A stretch of 64,000 nucleotides of DNA from Paraburkholderia phytofirmans PsJN (GTDB lineage: Bacteria; Pseudomonadota; Gammaproteobacteria; Burkholderiales; Burkholderiaceae): assembly GCF_000020125.1 (NCBI RefSeq), contig NC_010681.1:1240001-1304000 (forward strand), written 5' to 3'. Both the position numbers and the translations under genes were made by a program. Positions 18,558-28,032 of this stretch are shown here, in pieces. The notes below the pieces were generated by a model. It did not search any database. It was given only the letters and a program-made list of their open reading frames with translations, and was not told the DNA's origin. Position 1 is the first letter of the stretch; each line of letters opens with the position of its first letter.

Positions 18558-20258
18558 ATGAAGACCCGAATCGCTCTTGCTCAAATCAATGTCACCGTCG
18601 GCGACTTCGCCGGCAACGTCGCGAAGATCGTCGCTGCCGCGCGTGCCGCGCACAACGATGGTGCGAAGCTTCTAATCGCGCCTGAACTCGCGCTGTCCGG
18701 CTATCCGCCCGAAGATCTGCTGCTGCGTCCCGCGTTCTATGCTGCGAGCGCGGCGGCGCTAACCGACCTCGCCACGCAACTCAAGCCGTTCGCCGGCTTG
18801 CATGTGATCGTCGGGCATCCGCTGCGCGACGTCACGCATAACGCGGCGCACGGCCATGGTAATGCAAACGCGCCGATCGAGCGCGGCGTGCCGCCGGTCG
18901 ATACCTTCAACGCGGCCTCGCTGATCGTCGGCGGAGAAGTACGCGGGACGTATCGCAAGCAGGATTTGCCCAACACCGAGGTGTTCGACGAGAAGCGCTA
19001 TTTCGCGTCGGACCCGCAGCCGTTCGTGTTCGAACTGGATGGCGTGAAGTACGGCGTGGTGATTTGCGAGGACGCATGGCATGCGTCGGCTGCGCAAATG
19101 GCGAAGGCGGCGGGCGCGCAAGTGGTGCTGATTCCGAACGGCTCGCCGTATCACCTGAACAAGGAAGCGGTGCGCTTCGACATTCTGCGCGCGCGGATTC
19201 GCGAGACCGGATTGCCGATGGTCTACGTGAACATGGTCGGCGCGCAGGACGAACTGGTGTTCGACGGCGGCTCGTTCGTGCTCGACGCACGGGGCGAGCT
19301 GGTCGCGAAGATGGCGCAGTTCGAGGAAGCGACCGCGATCGTCGAATTCGAAGACGGCAAGCCGTTGCCCGCGCCGATCGCGCCGGAGCAGTCGATCGAG
19401 GCGCAGGTTTACGCCGCGCTCGTGATGGGCGTGCGCGACTACATCAACAAGAACGGTTTCCCGGGCGCTTTGATCGGCCTGTCGGGCGGCGTGGATTCGG
19501 CGCTGGTGCTGGCCGTCGCGTGCGACGCGCTCGGCGCGGATCGCGTGCGCGCGGTGATGATGCCGTCGCGTTACACCGCGGATATTTCCACTACTGATGC
19601 CGCCGACATGGCGCGCCGCGTCGGCGTGCGCTACGACGAAATCGCGATCGCGCCAATGTTTGACGCGTTCCGCAGCTCGCTCGCGGAAGAATTTGCCGGC
19701 CGCGCCGAAGACGCCACCGAGGAAAACATTCAGGCGCGCATTCGCGGCACCTTGCTGATGGCGCTGTCGAACAAGTTCGGCTCGATCGTGCTGACCACCG
19801 GCAACAAGAGCGAAATGGCGGTGGGCTACTGCACGTTGTATGGCGACATGGCCGGCGGCTTCGCGGTCATCAAGGACATTGCGAAAACGCTCGTCTACCG
19901 CTTGTGCCACTACCGCAACCAGGCGACCACCTTCGCAAAACAGGACGTCATTCCCGAGCGCATTCTGACGCGCGCGCCCTCGGCGGAACTGCGCGAGAAC
20001 CAGACCGATCAGGACAGCTTGCCGGAATACGACGTACTCGACGCGATCATGCGCATGTACATGGAAGAGGACCGCTCGCTCGCCGAAATCATCGCGGCGG
20101 GCTATGCGGTCGACGACGTCAAACGCGTCACGCGCCTCATCAAGATCAACGAATACAAGCGGCGTCAGGCGCCGATCGGCATTCGCGTCACGCATCGTGC
20201 GTTCGGGCGCGACTGGCGTTATCCGATCACGTCGCGCTACACCGAACCGGTGGAGTGA
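18558..20258 (+). CDS. nadE: Glutamine-dependent NAD+ synthetase
   Basis: The 566-residue enzyme makes NAD+ from nicotinic acid adenine dinucleotide, ATP and glutamine, the last step of NAD biosynthesis in the cytosol. The N-terminal nitrilase-type glutaminase carries the triad Glu43 (APELALSGYPPEDL), Lys134 (YRKQDLPN) and Cys170 (VICEDAW). The C-terminal synthetase domain, from about residue 285, has the PP-loop SGGVDS (309-314) and NKFGSIVLTTGNKSEMAVGYCTLYGDMAGG. Length and order match two-domain proteobacterial NadE. ATG 18558 is taken rather than TTG 18540 because family members begin MK-x-x-IALAQIN. It is followed by glnB, as in many Burkholderiaceae. Confidence 0.96.
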   Translation: MKTRIALAQINVTVGDFAGNVAKIVAAARAAHNDGAKLLIAPELALSGYPPEDLLLRPAFYAASAAALTDLATQLKPFAGLHVIVGHPLRDVTHNAAHGHGNANAPIERGVPPVDTFNAASLIVGGEVRGTYRKQDLPNTEVFDEKRYFASDPQPFVFELDGVKYGVVICEDAWHASAAQMAKAAGAQVVLIPNGSPYHLNKEAVRFDILRARIRETGLPMVYVNMVGAQDELVFDGGSFVLDARGELVAKMAQFEEATAIVEFEDGKPLPAPIAPEQSIEAQVYAALVMGVRDYINKNGFPGALIGLSGGVDSALVLAVACDALGADRVRAVMMPSRYTADISTTDAADMARRVGVRYDEIAIAPMFDAFRSSLAEEFAGRAEDATEENIQARIRGTLLMALSNKFGSIVLTTGNKSEMAVGYCTLYGDMAGGFAVIKDIAKTLVYRLCHYRNQATTFAKQDVIPERILTRAPSAELRENQTDQDSLPEYDVLDAIMRMYMEEDRSLAEIIAAGYAVDDVKRVTRLIKINEYKRRQAPIGIRVTHRAFGRDWRYPITSRYTEPVE

Positions 20259-20293
20259 GCGTTAAGCGAACCGCTGCGGACTTACCCGAAGCG

Positions 20294-20324
20294 CGCGCCG
20301 GATTGCCGCAACGCATCCGGCGCG
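20294..20324. other. 10-bp stem hairpin between nadE and glnB
   Basis: CGCGCCGGAT at 20294-20303 pairs with ATCCGGCGCG at 20315-20324 around an 11-base loop. There is no T-run after it on either strand, so it may be a weak terminator for nadE or an mRNA-stabilising structure rather than a strong intrinsic terminator. Confidence 0.45.
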
Positions 20325-20330
20325 GCGTAG

Positions 20331-20723
<393 letters not shown>

Positions 20724-20849
20724 CGCAGCTGAGTTCGTTTTTGGTAAAGCAGGAATCGAGCGGCGGAAACTTGCCAACGTAGTCAGCTGCACGACATCAG
20801 CATGAATGCACCGCACAGGTGCGCTCAGGCAGTGGCAAACCGCGCGCTC

Positions 20850-20888
20850 AAATAAAAAACGGTGCGATACCCTTTCGGACATCGCACC
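20850..20888 (-). terminator. Rho-independent terminator downstream of porin gene
   Basis: On the minus strand GGTGCGAT (20888-20881) pairs with ATCGCACC (20868-20861) and is followed by GTTTTTTATTT (20860-20850). This is a good intrinsic terminator for transcription coming from the porin gene. On the plus strand no T-run follows, so glnB is not terminated by it. Confidence 0.75.
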
Positions 20889-20945
20889 GATACGCGCCTC
20901 TCGCAGCAGCGTGAAAAAGATTCTCTTGAAGAACTCTTGACTACA

Positions 20946-20968
20946 CCCCGAAGGAAATTCCTTCGGGG
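20946..20968. other. Perfect inverted repeat just after the porin stop
   Basis: CCCCGAAGGAA and TTCCTTCGGGG form an 11-bp stem around one central base (in practice a 3-5 base loop). It lies 12 bases past the porin stop codon and before the T-rich terminator at 20850-20888. It may be a first terminator hairpin or protect the porin mRNA 3' end. Confidence 0.6.
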
Positions 20969-20980
20969 AACACCGTTTGA

Positions 20981-22132
20981 TTAGAACGAGTGTTGAATAC
21001 CTGCGTACACGCCAGTTTGGCTGTGACCCGGCAGCGGGTTGTCCGTGCTGGTCGACGTGCCTGCGTTGTTTGCATTCAGGCCGTAGTTAGCCGTCTTGCT
21101 GTTTTGCGTCGTTGCGACCTGAATGTCCAGCAGCGTGCGCTTGGACAGGTTGTACGAGCCGCCGACCGTGTAGATCGTCGCGTTGCCTGCGCCATTGTTG
21201 CCGTTCACGTGGTAGACCGCTGCAATCAGCGCCGCTGCCGGCGTTGCTTGCCACGTCACACCGCCCCATTCGTGATCCAGAGTCGTCGGCTGGCCCGGCA
21301 GAACGTTCTGTGCACCTGCCGAACGGACAGCCTGGTAAGCAGCCTGAATCTTGAACTGGCCGAGGAACACGTTCAACAGAGCCGAGTATTCACGCGATGC
21401 CGCGAATACGCCGCTGCCGATGTTGCCCGGGTTGACCGTGCTTGCCGACGGACCGTACAGCACGCCGTTAGCCGGGTTGCGGATTTCGTCGTACAGACCG
21501 CGAACCTGGAACAGTGAGTTCGTGTAGGTGACCTGTGCGCCAGCTTCGCGACCTTGAGCGGTCGTGCCGTTGCCGTTCCAGCTCGTTGCGTTCGACAGCG
21601 CGTATTGACCGTAGAAGTCAAAGCCTGCGATCTTCGGCGACTGGTACGCGAAGTTGTTGCTCGATTGCGGCCAGTTGCGGCCACGCACCAGCGATGCCGA
21701 CGACCAGTTCGATTGACCGAACGGGTCGAAGTCCCACACGCCGTTCGAGATGTAGAGCATGCGGCCCATCGTGAACGTACCGTATGCGTCGTTCGACAGG
21801 CCGACAGTTGCCCAACGATTGAAGAGACCGCCGCCGCCAGGGCCTGCACCCGTCATGGTGTTGAAGGAGCCTTCCAACTGGAACAGGACCTTGTTGCCGC
21901 CACCGATGTCCTCAACGCCCTTCAAGCCCCACAGGCTGGTACCCCAGTCGCCGCTTTCCGCGCGCCAACGGTTCGTGCTGCCCGTTGCCGAGCCAGCTGC
22001 GTTCGAGCCTTGCGGAACGCCCGTCATGTATTCGATACCGGCGTCAAGGCGGCCGTACAGCGTCACGCTGCTTTGGGCGTGCGCAACAACACCGGCTGTC
22101 ATCAGCGCAGCGGCGAGCAAAGCTTTCTTCAT
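20981..22132 (-). CDS. Outer-membrane porin, Burkholderia OmpC-like (Gram-negative porin family)
   Basis: Start at ATG 22132, just after a GGAGGAG site, gives 383 residues; the upstream in-frame ATG at 22144 is too close to that site. The signal peptide MKKALLAAALMTAGVVAHA is followed by QSSVTLYGRLDAGIEY, the first strand of a 16-stranded trimeric general porin. Other landmarks are WGLKGVEDIGGGNKVLFQLE, FNRWATVGLSNDAYGTFTMGRM and the C-terminal QTGVYAGIQHSF ending in Phe, the beta-barrel assembly signal. Porins let small hydrophilic solutes through the outer membrane. It is a single-gene unit with strong terminator structures behind it and a long A/T-rich upstream region. Confidence 0.93.
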   Translation of the reverse strand: MKKALLAAALMTAGVVAHAQSSVTLYGRLDAGIEYMTGVPQGSNAAGSATGSTNRWRAESGDWGTSLWGLKGVEDIGGGNKVLFQLEGSFNTMTGAGPGGGGLFNRWATVGLSNDAYGTFTMGRMLYISNGVWDFDPFGQSNWSSASLVRGRNWPQSSNNFAYQSPKIAGFDFYGQYALSNATSWNGNGTTAQGREAGAQVTYTNSLFQVRGLYDEIRNPANGVLYGPSASTVNPGNIGSGVFAASREYSALLNVFLGQFKIQAAYQAVRSAGAQNVLPGQPTTLDHEWGGVTWQATPAAALIAAVYHVNGNNGAGNATIYTVGGSYNLSKRTLLDIQVATTQNSKTANYGLNANNAGTSTSTDNPLPGHSQTGVYAGIQHSF

Positions 22133-22648
22133 CTTCTCCTCCATACCCTGTCAAAAAGTGAAACCCAGTACTGCGAATGGTGCTCGGCCGCGATTTGCGC
22201 CGAACAGAAATCGGTACCAGGGAGATTAGCGGGTGGATTGGGTCTCCTGCCGTGACGTGTAGCCTTGGGGCTATCTGGTCGTCATGCCGATCCCTCGCCG
22301 ACCGGTTCTCCTCTGTGCTTTGAAGTGAAACTACTTTTAATGAACTTTGTTTTGCTACTTTGGTTACTAATTTATCAAAAATACCCTGAACTGGGAGAAG
22401 AAATTAGTACCTGCCTTGATCGATGTCTCCAAATTGCAATAACAATGTGCGCAACGACCCGTTACAACCGCTTCGAAAAACGCGGAAACCCTTATGCGAC
22501 AAGGGAATCACGGATCGGCGCGGGTAACGTTAAGGATTGCCACTATTGACGCTTCAAATGCGGCAGAGTAGGGCGGATTGGCGGGGGCGGGAGGCTTGTG
22601 GGGCGCGGTTTTCGCGGCGGAAATCGACGGAATGCACAGGTGAGCGAA
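22133..22648. promoter_or_regulatory. Long upstream region of the porin gene
   Basis: About 500 bp separate the porin start from the terminator of the hisP gene. The stretch around 22320-22400 is strikingly A/T-rich against the GC-rich surroundings, as expected for a strong or regulated porin promoter on the minus strand. I cannot point to one convincing -35/-10 pair. The short plus-strand frame at 22265-22549 is not considered a gene. Confidence 0.4.
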
Positions 22649-22674
22649 ACAAAAAAGGCGCTGGTAAGCGCCTT
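22649..22674 (-). terminator. Rho-independent terminator after hisP
   Basis: Minus-strand reading: AAGGCGCT (22674-22667) pairs with AGCGCCTT (22662-22655), followed by a run of T (22656-22651) and GTTTC. It lies about 50 bases after the hisP stop and ends the hisQMP operon. Confidence 0.75.
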
Positions 22675-22722
22675 GTAATACTACTTTGACTACAACCCAA
22701 ATAGCGGGCTGTGCTTCGGCCG

Positions 22723-23502
22723 CTACTTGAGGCTGCCGGAGAGGAACTGCTTGAGCCGGTCGCTCTTCGTGTTCCTGAAGACTTCGTCGGGGTGGCCTTC
22801 TTCTTCCACGCGGCCTTGATGCAGGAACATCACGTGGTTCGACACGTTGCGCGCGAAAGCCATTTCATGCGTGACCACGATCATCGTGCGGCCTTCTTCG
22901 GCGAGCGTCTGCATGACCTTGAGCACTTCGCCGACCAGCTCGGGGTCGAGCGCGGAGGTCGGTTCGTCGAACAGCATCACATCGGGATGCATGGCGAGCG
23001 CGCGTGCGATCGCCACGCGCTGCTGCTGGCCGCCCGACAGATGCGACGGATACTGTTTCTCCAGGCGCGGCGCGAGCCCAACCTTTTCCAGATATTCACG
23101 CGCGCGGTCTTCGGCTTCCTTGCGCTTCAGACCCAGCACGTTGACCGGCGCCTCGATGATGTTCTCGAGCACGTTCATGTGCGACCACAGGTTGAAGTGC
23201 TGGAACACCATCGACAGCCTGGTGCGCACACGCTGCAACTGCTTCGGGTCCGACACGCGCAGCGCGCCGTTCTTGCCGATCTGCGTGCGCACTTCTTCAC
23301 CGTCGACGAAGATGCGCCCCGAGTTCGGCTGCTCGAGAAAGTTGATGCAGCGAAGCATCGTGCTCTTGCCCGAACCGGACGAGCCGATCACGCTGATCAC
23401 GTCGCCGGCGTTCGCTTTGAGCGACACGCCCTTGAGCACTTCGTTGTCGCCGTACTGTTTATGAAGCTCGTCGACGAAGAGCTTCTGCTTCTTGTTGTTC
23501 AT
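22723..23502 (-). CDS. hisP: Basic/polar amino-acid ABC transporter ATPase (HisP-like)
   Basis: The 259-residue ATPase has Walker [10 protein letters not shown] (about 39-47), Q-loop [11 protein letters not shown], signature LSGGQQQR, Walker [13 protein letters not shown] and switch His in VVTHEMAF. The insertion [20 protein letters not shown] is typical of HisP/ArtP/GlnQ-type ATPases of the polar amino acid uptake family. It drives import of histidine, arginine or ornithine through the HisQ-HisM pair. It is the last gene of a hisQ-hisM-hisP operon, 46 bases after hisM, and is followed by an intrinsic terminator. No binding protein gene is linked, so substrate choice is inferred. Confidence 0.9.
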   Translation of the reverse strand: MNNKKQKLFVDELHKQYGDNEVLKGVSLKANAGDVISVIGSSGSGKSTMLRCINFLEQPNSGRIFVDGEEVRTQIGKNGALRVSDPKQLQRVRTRLSMVFQHFNLWSHMNVLENIIEAPVNVLGLKRKEAEDRAREYLEKVGLAPRLEKQYPSHLSGGQQQRVAIARALAMHPDVMLFDEPTSALDPELVGEVLKVMQTLAEEGRTMIVVTHEMAFARNVSNHVMFLHQGRVEEEGHPDEVFRNTKSDRLKQFLSGSLK

Positions 23503-23548
23503 CAGGATCCTTGGGCGTGCTTACTTGCTGAGGGCGCGGTGCCTCGGG

Positions 23549-24262
23549 TTACTTGCCTTGCGGCCGCAGGTAAGCGAGCCAGCGGCGCTCGGCGCGGCGG
23601 AACAGCCACACGAGCGCGAAAGAAATGCACAGATAGAGCAGGGCGGCGATGCCGAACGCGTTGAACGACTGATACGTCGCGGAGTTCACGTCGCGCGCGA
23701 TCTTGAGGATGTCCGGCACGGTCGCGGTGAACGCGACGGTGGTGGCGTGCAGCATCAGGATCACTTCATTGCTGTAGTAGGGCAATGCGCGGCGCAGGGC
23801 CGACGGCAGAATCACGCGCCGGTACAGCGTAAACGACGACATGCCGTACGCGCGCGCGGCTTCGATCTCGCCGTACGGCGTCGCCTTGATCGCGCCGGCG
23901 AAAATCTCGGTGGTGTACGCGCAGGTGTTCAGCGTGAAAGCGAGCAGCGTGCAATGCATGCCGTCGCGGAAGAACGCATTGGTGAGTTCGTGATTGCGAA
24001 TGATCTCGAGGCTGTACAAGCCGGTATAGCAAAGCAGTAGTTGCACATACAACGGCGTGCCGCGGAACACATACGTATACAGCCACACCAGCCTGGAGAG
24101 CCACTTCTTCTTCGACACGCGCGCCACTGCAAGCGGAATCGACAGGCAGAAGCCGAGCCCGATCGACACCACCAGCAGCCACAGCGTGATCACGACACCG
24201 GTGAGGCGGTAGCCGTCGGTATAGAGATAATTGCGCCAGTATTCCTGAATGATCTCGATCAT
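23549..24262 (-). CDS. hisM: Amino-acid ABC transporter permease (HisM-like)
   Basis: The 237-residue inner-membrane protein has about five membrane helices and the BPD-type permease core: GTPLYVQLLLCYTG, AYTTEIFAGAIKATPYGEIEAARAYGMSSFTLYRRVILPSALRRALPYYSNEVILMLHATTVAF, which includes the EAA coupling loop contacting the ATPase. The start ATG overlaps the hisQ stop by 4 bases (ATGA), so translation is coupled. It forms a heterodimer with HisQ. The order Q-M-P is that of enteric his transport genes but without hisJ at the front. Confidence 0.9.
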   Translation of the reverse strand: MIEIIQEYWRNYLYTDGYRLTGVVITLWLLVVSIGLGFCLSIPLAVARVSKKKWLSRLVWLYTYVFRGTPLYVQLLLCYTGLYSLEIIRNHELTNAFFRDGMHCTLLAFTLNTCAYTTEIFAGAIKATPYGEIEAARAYGMSSFTLYRRVILPSALRRALPYYSNEVILMLHATTVAFTATVPDILKIARDVNSATYQSFNAFGIAALLYLCISFALVWLFRRAERRWLAYLRPQGK

Positions 24263-24948
24263 AGATCCGCCTTTCGTACGCCGGTCGAGTAACGCTTTTC
24301 GAGGTACATCAGCACGAAGTTGGACACTGTGGTGATGACGAGATAGATCGCCCCCGCGAACAGGGTGAAGAAGAAGAACCGCAACGTGCCCTTGCCCGCG
24401 TCCTGCGAAGCTTTGACCACGTCGGCGAGACCGATGATCGACACCAGCGCGGTGGCCTTCACCATCACCTGCCAGTTGTTGCCGATGCCGGGCAGCGCGA
24501 AGCGCATCATCTGCGGGAACATCACGCGGGTGAACACCTGCCAGCCGGTCATGCCGTAAGCGGCGCCGGCTTCGAGCTGGCCGCGCGGCACCGCGAGAAA
24601 CGCGCCGCGGAAGGTCTCGGTGAAGTACGCGCCGTAGATGAAGCCGAGCACCGCGACGCCGGCCACGAAGGGATCGATGTCGATCTGGTCCCAGCCGAGC
24701 AAGTCGGTCAGGTTATTCAGCCAGATCTGGATGCTGTAGAACAGCAGCAGCATCAGCACCAGGTCGGGCACGCCGCGCACGAGCGTGGTGTAGACGGTGC
24801 CGACGCCGTAGGAGAAACGGTTTTTCGACAGTTTCGCCGCCGCGCCGAGCAGGCCCAGCACGAAAGCGAACGCCAGCGACAACACCGCCAGTTTGACGGT
24901 TTGCCAGGTGCCGTTGAGGAGCAGCGGGCCGTAGCCTTGAAGGAACAT
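24259..24948 (-). CDS. hisQ: Amino-acid ABC transporter permease (HisQ-like)
   Basis: Start ATG 24948 (AAGGA about 9 bases upstream) gives 229 residues; the frame extends to 25071 but that part is Arg-rich and not protein-like. The protein begins MFLQGYGPLLLNGTWQTVKLAVLS, and carries the EAA-loop motif EAGAAYGMTGWQVFTRVMFPQMMRFALPGIGNNW and the FTETFRGAFLAVP region. It is the first gene of the operon, so its upstream region should hold the promoter. It pairs with HisM to form the import channel. Confidence 0.9.
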   Translation of the reverse strand: MFLQGYGPLLLNGTWQTVKLAVLSLAFAFVLGLLGAAAKLSKNRFSYGVGTVYTTLVRGVPDLVLMLLLFYSIQIWLNNLTDLLGWDQIDIDPFVAGVAVLGFIYGAYFTETFRGAFLAVPRGQLEAGAAYGMTGWQVFTRVMFPQMMRFALPGIGNNWQVMVKATALVSIIGLADVVKASQDAGKGTLRFFFFTLFAGAIYLVITTVSNFVLMYLEKRYSTGVRKADL

Positions 24949-25644
24949 AGGGGGTCCTTGACGATGTGTTTGCGACACACCGCGAAAGACGCGGCCAACT
25001 CTGCGCCGCGTTTGCCGCGAGCCTGGGCTCGCTGTGACCTGCGGCGCACAGCGCACCGCTGTGCAAATCATGACTGCATGGCCGTTGCCGGTCTTGCAGC
25101 GCGCTTTTCGACTCTTGTTGTGAAACTGCGGGTGAATCTACTGCCGACTGTATTACGAAGCCTCGCGAAAGCCCATGCGGGCGAGCCCCGAGTTTCGTGG
25201 GTGCTGCGTGCGTTTTCTCGATTCAGGGTCTGGACTCGATTGGCCGTCGCTATTCTAGGCGGTCAAAATTGTCGCGCCGCCCAGGGTTTCGGCTTCGGAG
25301 CGGCACGCGTCCATTCACTGCATCGAGGCAGTCCGGCGTGGGTCTGAAACCGGCGGCCATCCCATCGCGGCCCGTCATGCCGGACCCGCCGGTGCGCCTT
25401 CGGCGCCCACGCGATCTCGAAAAGGGCGGTATTTTACCCGAACACGGATGAGGCGCCAGTCCGGGACGCCGGCGGCGGCAAACTGGCGTGCATGGGCGTT
25501 GTGCGAGCGCGACGTCGCCGCGTTTTCTCACCACGCCCGATTGCGCGGATTTATGAAACGATCCGGTGCACCCGCGCGGATTGTTTAGTGCAGGCCGTGC
25601 CCATACATTCTCGGCATCGCTATTTACTGACCAGGAGTCCTTCC
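24949..25644. other. Divergent intergenic region, about 700 bp
   Basis: This lies between hisQ (minus) and the pirin gene (plus). It is long for this compact region. The expected hisJ-type binding protein is not here in any frame. A GC-rich hairpin-prone stretch lies around 25370-25420. AGGAG (25633-25637) serves the pirin gene. I see no RNA gene or remnant that I can name. Confidence 0.4.
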
Positions 25645-26355
25645 ATGTTCGAGATTCGCCGCTCCGAAGAACGCGGTCACGCCAACCACGGCTGGCTCGA
25701 CTCGTATCACAGCTTCTCGTTTGCCGACTATCGCGATCCCCAGCACGTGCATTTCGGCCCGCTGCGGGTCATCAACGAAGACCGTATCGCCGGCGGCGAG
25801 GGCTTCGGCACGCACGGCCATCGCGACATGGAAATCGTCACGTATGTGCTCGAGGGCGCGCTGGCTCACCGCGACAGCATGGGCAACGGCTCGACGATCC
25901 GGCCCGGCGACGTGCAGCGCATGAGCGCCGGCACGGGTGTGCAGCACAGCGAGTTCAACGCGTCGCAGGACGAGTCCGCCCATCTGTTGCAGATCTGGGT
26001 GATTCCGCAACGCGCGGGCGACCAGCCGAGCTACGAGGAAAAACGCTTCGATGCCGCCGACAAGCGCGGCCGCCTGCGTGTGGTCGCTTCGCCCGACGGC
26101 CGCGACGGTTCGGTGACGATCCATGCGGATGCATCGATTTACGCGGCGCTGATCGACGGCGAAGAAACGGCGACGTTCGCGCAGCCTAAAGGGCGTCTGA
26201 CGTATGTGCATGTGGCACGCGGCGCGCTGACGGTGAACGGCGAAGCGCTCCGTGCAGGCGACGCCGCCAAGCTCAGCGACACGGATACCGTGACGCTTGA
26301 GAAGGGCGAGAATGCCGAAGTGCTGCTGTTCGATCTGGGGCAGCTCAACGGCTAA
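25645..26355 (+). CDS. Pirin-family bicupin protein
   Basis: From ATG 25645, with AGGAG upstream, the protein has 236 residues. The opening MFEIRRSEERGHANHGWLDSYHSFSFADY and the cupin motif FGTHGHRDMEIVTYVLEGALAHRDSMGNGSTIRPGDVQRMSAGTGVQHSEFN identify a YhhW/YhaK-like pirin. The metal ligands should be the two His of THGHRDME with Glu nearby and the His of VQHSE. Family members include quercetin 2,3-dioxygenases and redox-sensing proteins. The C-terminal half is the second, degenerate cupin. A single-gene unit with a bidirectional terminator behind it. Confidence 0.92.
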   Translation: MFEIRRSEERGHANHGWLDSYHSFSFADYRDPQHVHFGPLRVINEDRIAGGEGFGTHGHRDMEIVTYVLEGALAHRDSMGNGSTIRPGDVQRMSAGTGVQHSEFNASQDESAHLLQIWVIPQRAGDQPSYEEKRFDAADKRGRLRVVASPDGRDGSVTIHADASIYAALIDGEETATFAQPKGRLTYVHVARGALTVNGEALRAGDAAKLSDTDTVTLEKGENAEVLLFDLGQLNG

Positions 26356-26461
26356 GCCGTCGTCGCTTGGTCGCGCTTTCACTAAAGGAATAGTTGAAGC
26401 CGCAACGAGCACGCCTCACGAATGCATCACGGCGGTCCGCGCGCGGCGCGTCGCACCGTAG

Positions 26462-26499
26462 AAAAAAACGCCACGCAGGGCAAGCCTGCGTGGCGTTTT
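26462..26499. terminator. Bidirectional Rho-independent terminator
   Basis: AACGCCACGCAGG (26467-26479) pairs with CCTGCGTGGCGTT (26485-26497), a 13-bp stem with an A-run before and a T-run after it. It can end transcription of the pirin gene from the left and of the Spy/CpxP-like gene from the right. Confidence 0.85.
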
Positions 26500-26555
26500 C
26501 GCATTCAGCAGCACAGACGGCCGCGCGAGCCGTCTGTGCATCTACAGCGAGCCGC

Positions 26556-27086
26556 TTACTGATTGGCCGCCGGTGCCGATGCCGCGCCCTTGCGATGCTC
26601 CCAGTGCTCACGCATCTTTTCGTGACGCGATTCCATCTTCGCAAAGCGCTGCTTGAGCGCCGTGCTGACGGTGGTCTTTTGCTGGTCGTTCAGGCCGTTG
26701 TAGAACTTGAGCCACGCATCCGAGGTTTGCTGACGCAATTGTGCGTCTTTCTGTTCGACCTGCTGGTGCGCGGAGGCCATGGCGTTCAGATCCAGGATCG
26801 GCTGCTGCTGCGCGGCCTTGAACTGGTTCTTGATCTGCTCATGATTGGCGCGCATGGCTTCGTGGTTCTGCTTCATGGTGTCGAGCGCGGCTTGCCACTG
26901 CTTTTCCTGATCCGCGTTCAGCTTCAGCTGATCGTGGAGTTGCGTCAGTTCCTTCATGAAGTGGCCGTGCCAGCCGCCAGGGCCGCCATGGTCGGCATTG
27001 GGTTGTGCGGCATAGGCAGCGCCCGCGCCGACGGCGAGAGCAGTGGCGGCAACGGCGAGAACGCGCGAGATCTTTTTGGTAGACAT
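26556..27086 (-). CDS. Spy/CpxP-like periplasmic protein
   Basis: ATG 27086 with GGGAG upstream gives 176 residues; the longer frame is discarded. A signal peptide (MSTKKISRVLAVAATALAVGAGAAYA) precedes a helical, charged mature protein with two LTxxQ-type repeats (LNADQEKQW and LNDQQKTTV), the hallmark of the Spy/CpxP family of envelope-stress chaperones and metal sensors. It is rich in Gln, His and Met, fitting a metal- or misfolded-protein-binding role in the periplasm. It diverges from an OmpR-type response regulator and sensor kinase, the arrangement of cpxP with cpxRA, which suggests it is both a target and a possible feedback partner of that system. Confidence 0.82.
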   Translation of the reverse strand: MSTKKISRVLAVAATALAVGAGAAYAAQPNADHGGPGGWHGHFMKELTQLHDQLKLNADQEKQWQAALDTMKQNHEAMRANHEQIKNQFKAAQQQPILDLNAMASAHQQVEQKDAQLRQQTSDAWLKFYNGLNDQQKTTVSTALKQRFAKMESRHEKMREHWEHRKGAASAPAANQ

Positions 27087-27306
27087 GTGAGACTCCCTGT
27101 AATGGAATAGCCGACGATGCAACCGGTTAAAGTGAACGGCCTGCATTCGGTAAGACACAGCGTAGAGAACTGCGCAGATCGCTGTGTTACGTGGCAGGAT
27201 GCGGCTATTACGGGGGATTACGCACACCTTTCACCGTAACACCCGGTAACCCTTGGGGCCGGTTTGAAATCGAAAACCCTTCCTGCTGCGCGTTAAACTT
27301 CATCCC

Positions 27307-28032
27307 ATGGCTACTCAAATACTTGTTGTCGACGACGACGTCGAATTGCGCGATCTGCTCCGCGACTATCTGGCCCGCCAGGGCATCGAGGTTTCGGTGC
27401 TGCACGACGCGGGCTCGCTCGAGCGCAGGCTCGAACGCGAGCGCCCGGATCTGATCGTGCTCGACCTGATGATGCCGGGCGTCGACGGGCTCACCGCGCT
27501 GCGCAAGCTGCGCGCGTCGGGCGACGACATCCCCGTGATCATGCTCACGGCGCGGGCGGACGACGTCGACCGTATCGTCGGACTGGAACTCGGCGCGGAC
27601 GACTACCTGGGCAAGCCGTTCAATCCGCGCGAGTTGCTGGCGCGCGTGCAGGCGGTGCTGCGCCGCCGCCGCACGCTGCCGTCAGCGGCGGCGCCGGAAC
27701 AGCGCGAGCCGTTCAACTTCGGCCGCTTCACGCTGGACTTCCAGTCGCGCACGCTGCATCTGGAAGACAAGCCGCTCACGTTGTCGGGCAGCGAATTCGC
27801 GTTGCTGAAGATTTTCGTCAATCACCCCATGCGCACGCTCACGCGCGAGCGCCTGCTCGAATTGCTGCACGGCCCGGAATACGATGGCACCGACCGCGGC
27901 ATCGACGTGCAGGTCTGGCGTCTGCGCCGCATTCTCGAAACCGACCCGTCCACGCCGCGCTTCATTCAAACGGTGCGCGGCCGCGGCTACGTGTTCGTGC
28001 CCGACGGCGAACAGCATGCGCCGGCCCATTGA
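27307..28032 (+). CDS. OmpR-family response regulator
   Basis: The 241-residue protein has a receiver domain (1 to about 118) with acidic pocket Asp9-Asp11, phospho-acceptor Asp53 in VLDLMMPGVDG, Thr in MLTARAD and Lys in LGKPFNPREL, then a winged-helix DNA-binding domain (about 140-235): LTLSGSEFALLKIFVNHPMRTLTRERLLELL, ending RFIQTVRGRGYVFVP. The last codons overlap the sensor kinase start by 17 bases, so the two are coupled. It likely responds to envelope conditions given the neighbouring Spy/CpxP-like gene. It resembles OmpR more than CpxR in its linker, so I give no symbol. Confidence 0.93.
   Translation: MATQILVVDDDVELRDLLRDYLARQGIEVSVLHDAGSLERRLERERPDLIVLDLMMPGVDGLTALRKLRASGDDIPVIMLTARADDVDRIVGLELGADDYLGKPFNPRELLARVQAVLRRRRTLPSAAAPEQREPFNFGRFTLDFQSRTLHLEDKPLTLSGSEFALLKIFVNHPMRTLTRERLLELLHGPEYDGTDRGIDVQVWRLRRILETDPSTPRFIQTVRGRGYVFVPDGEQHAPAH

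Noticed and set aside
18759..20195. 478-residue minus-strand open frame
   Set aside because: Antisense of nadE, whose motifs on the plus strand are unambiguous.
22265..22549. 94-residue plus-strand open frame upstream of the porin
   Set aside because: Lies in the A/T-rich porin control region, no ribosome binding site, no recognisable sequence.
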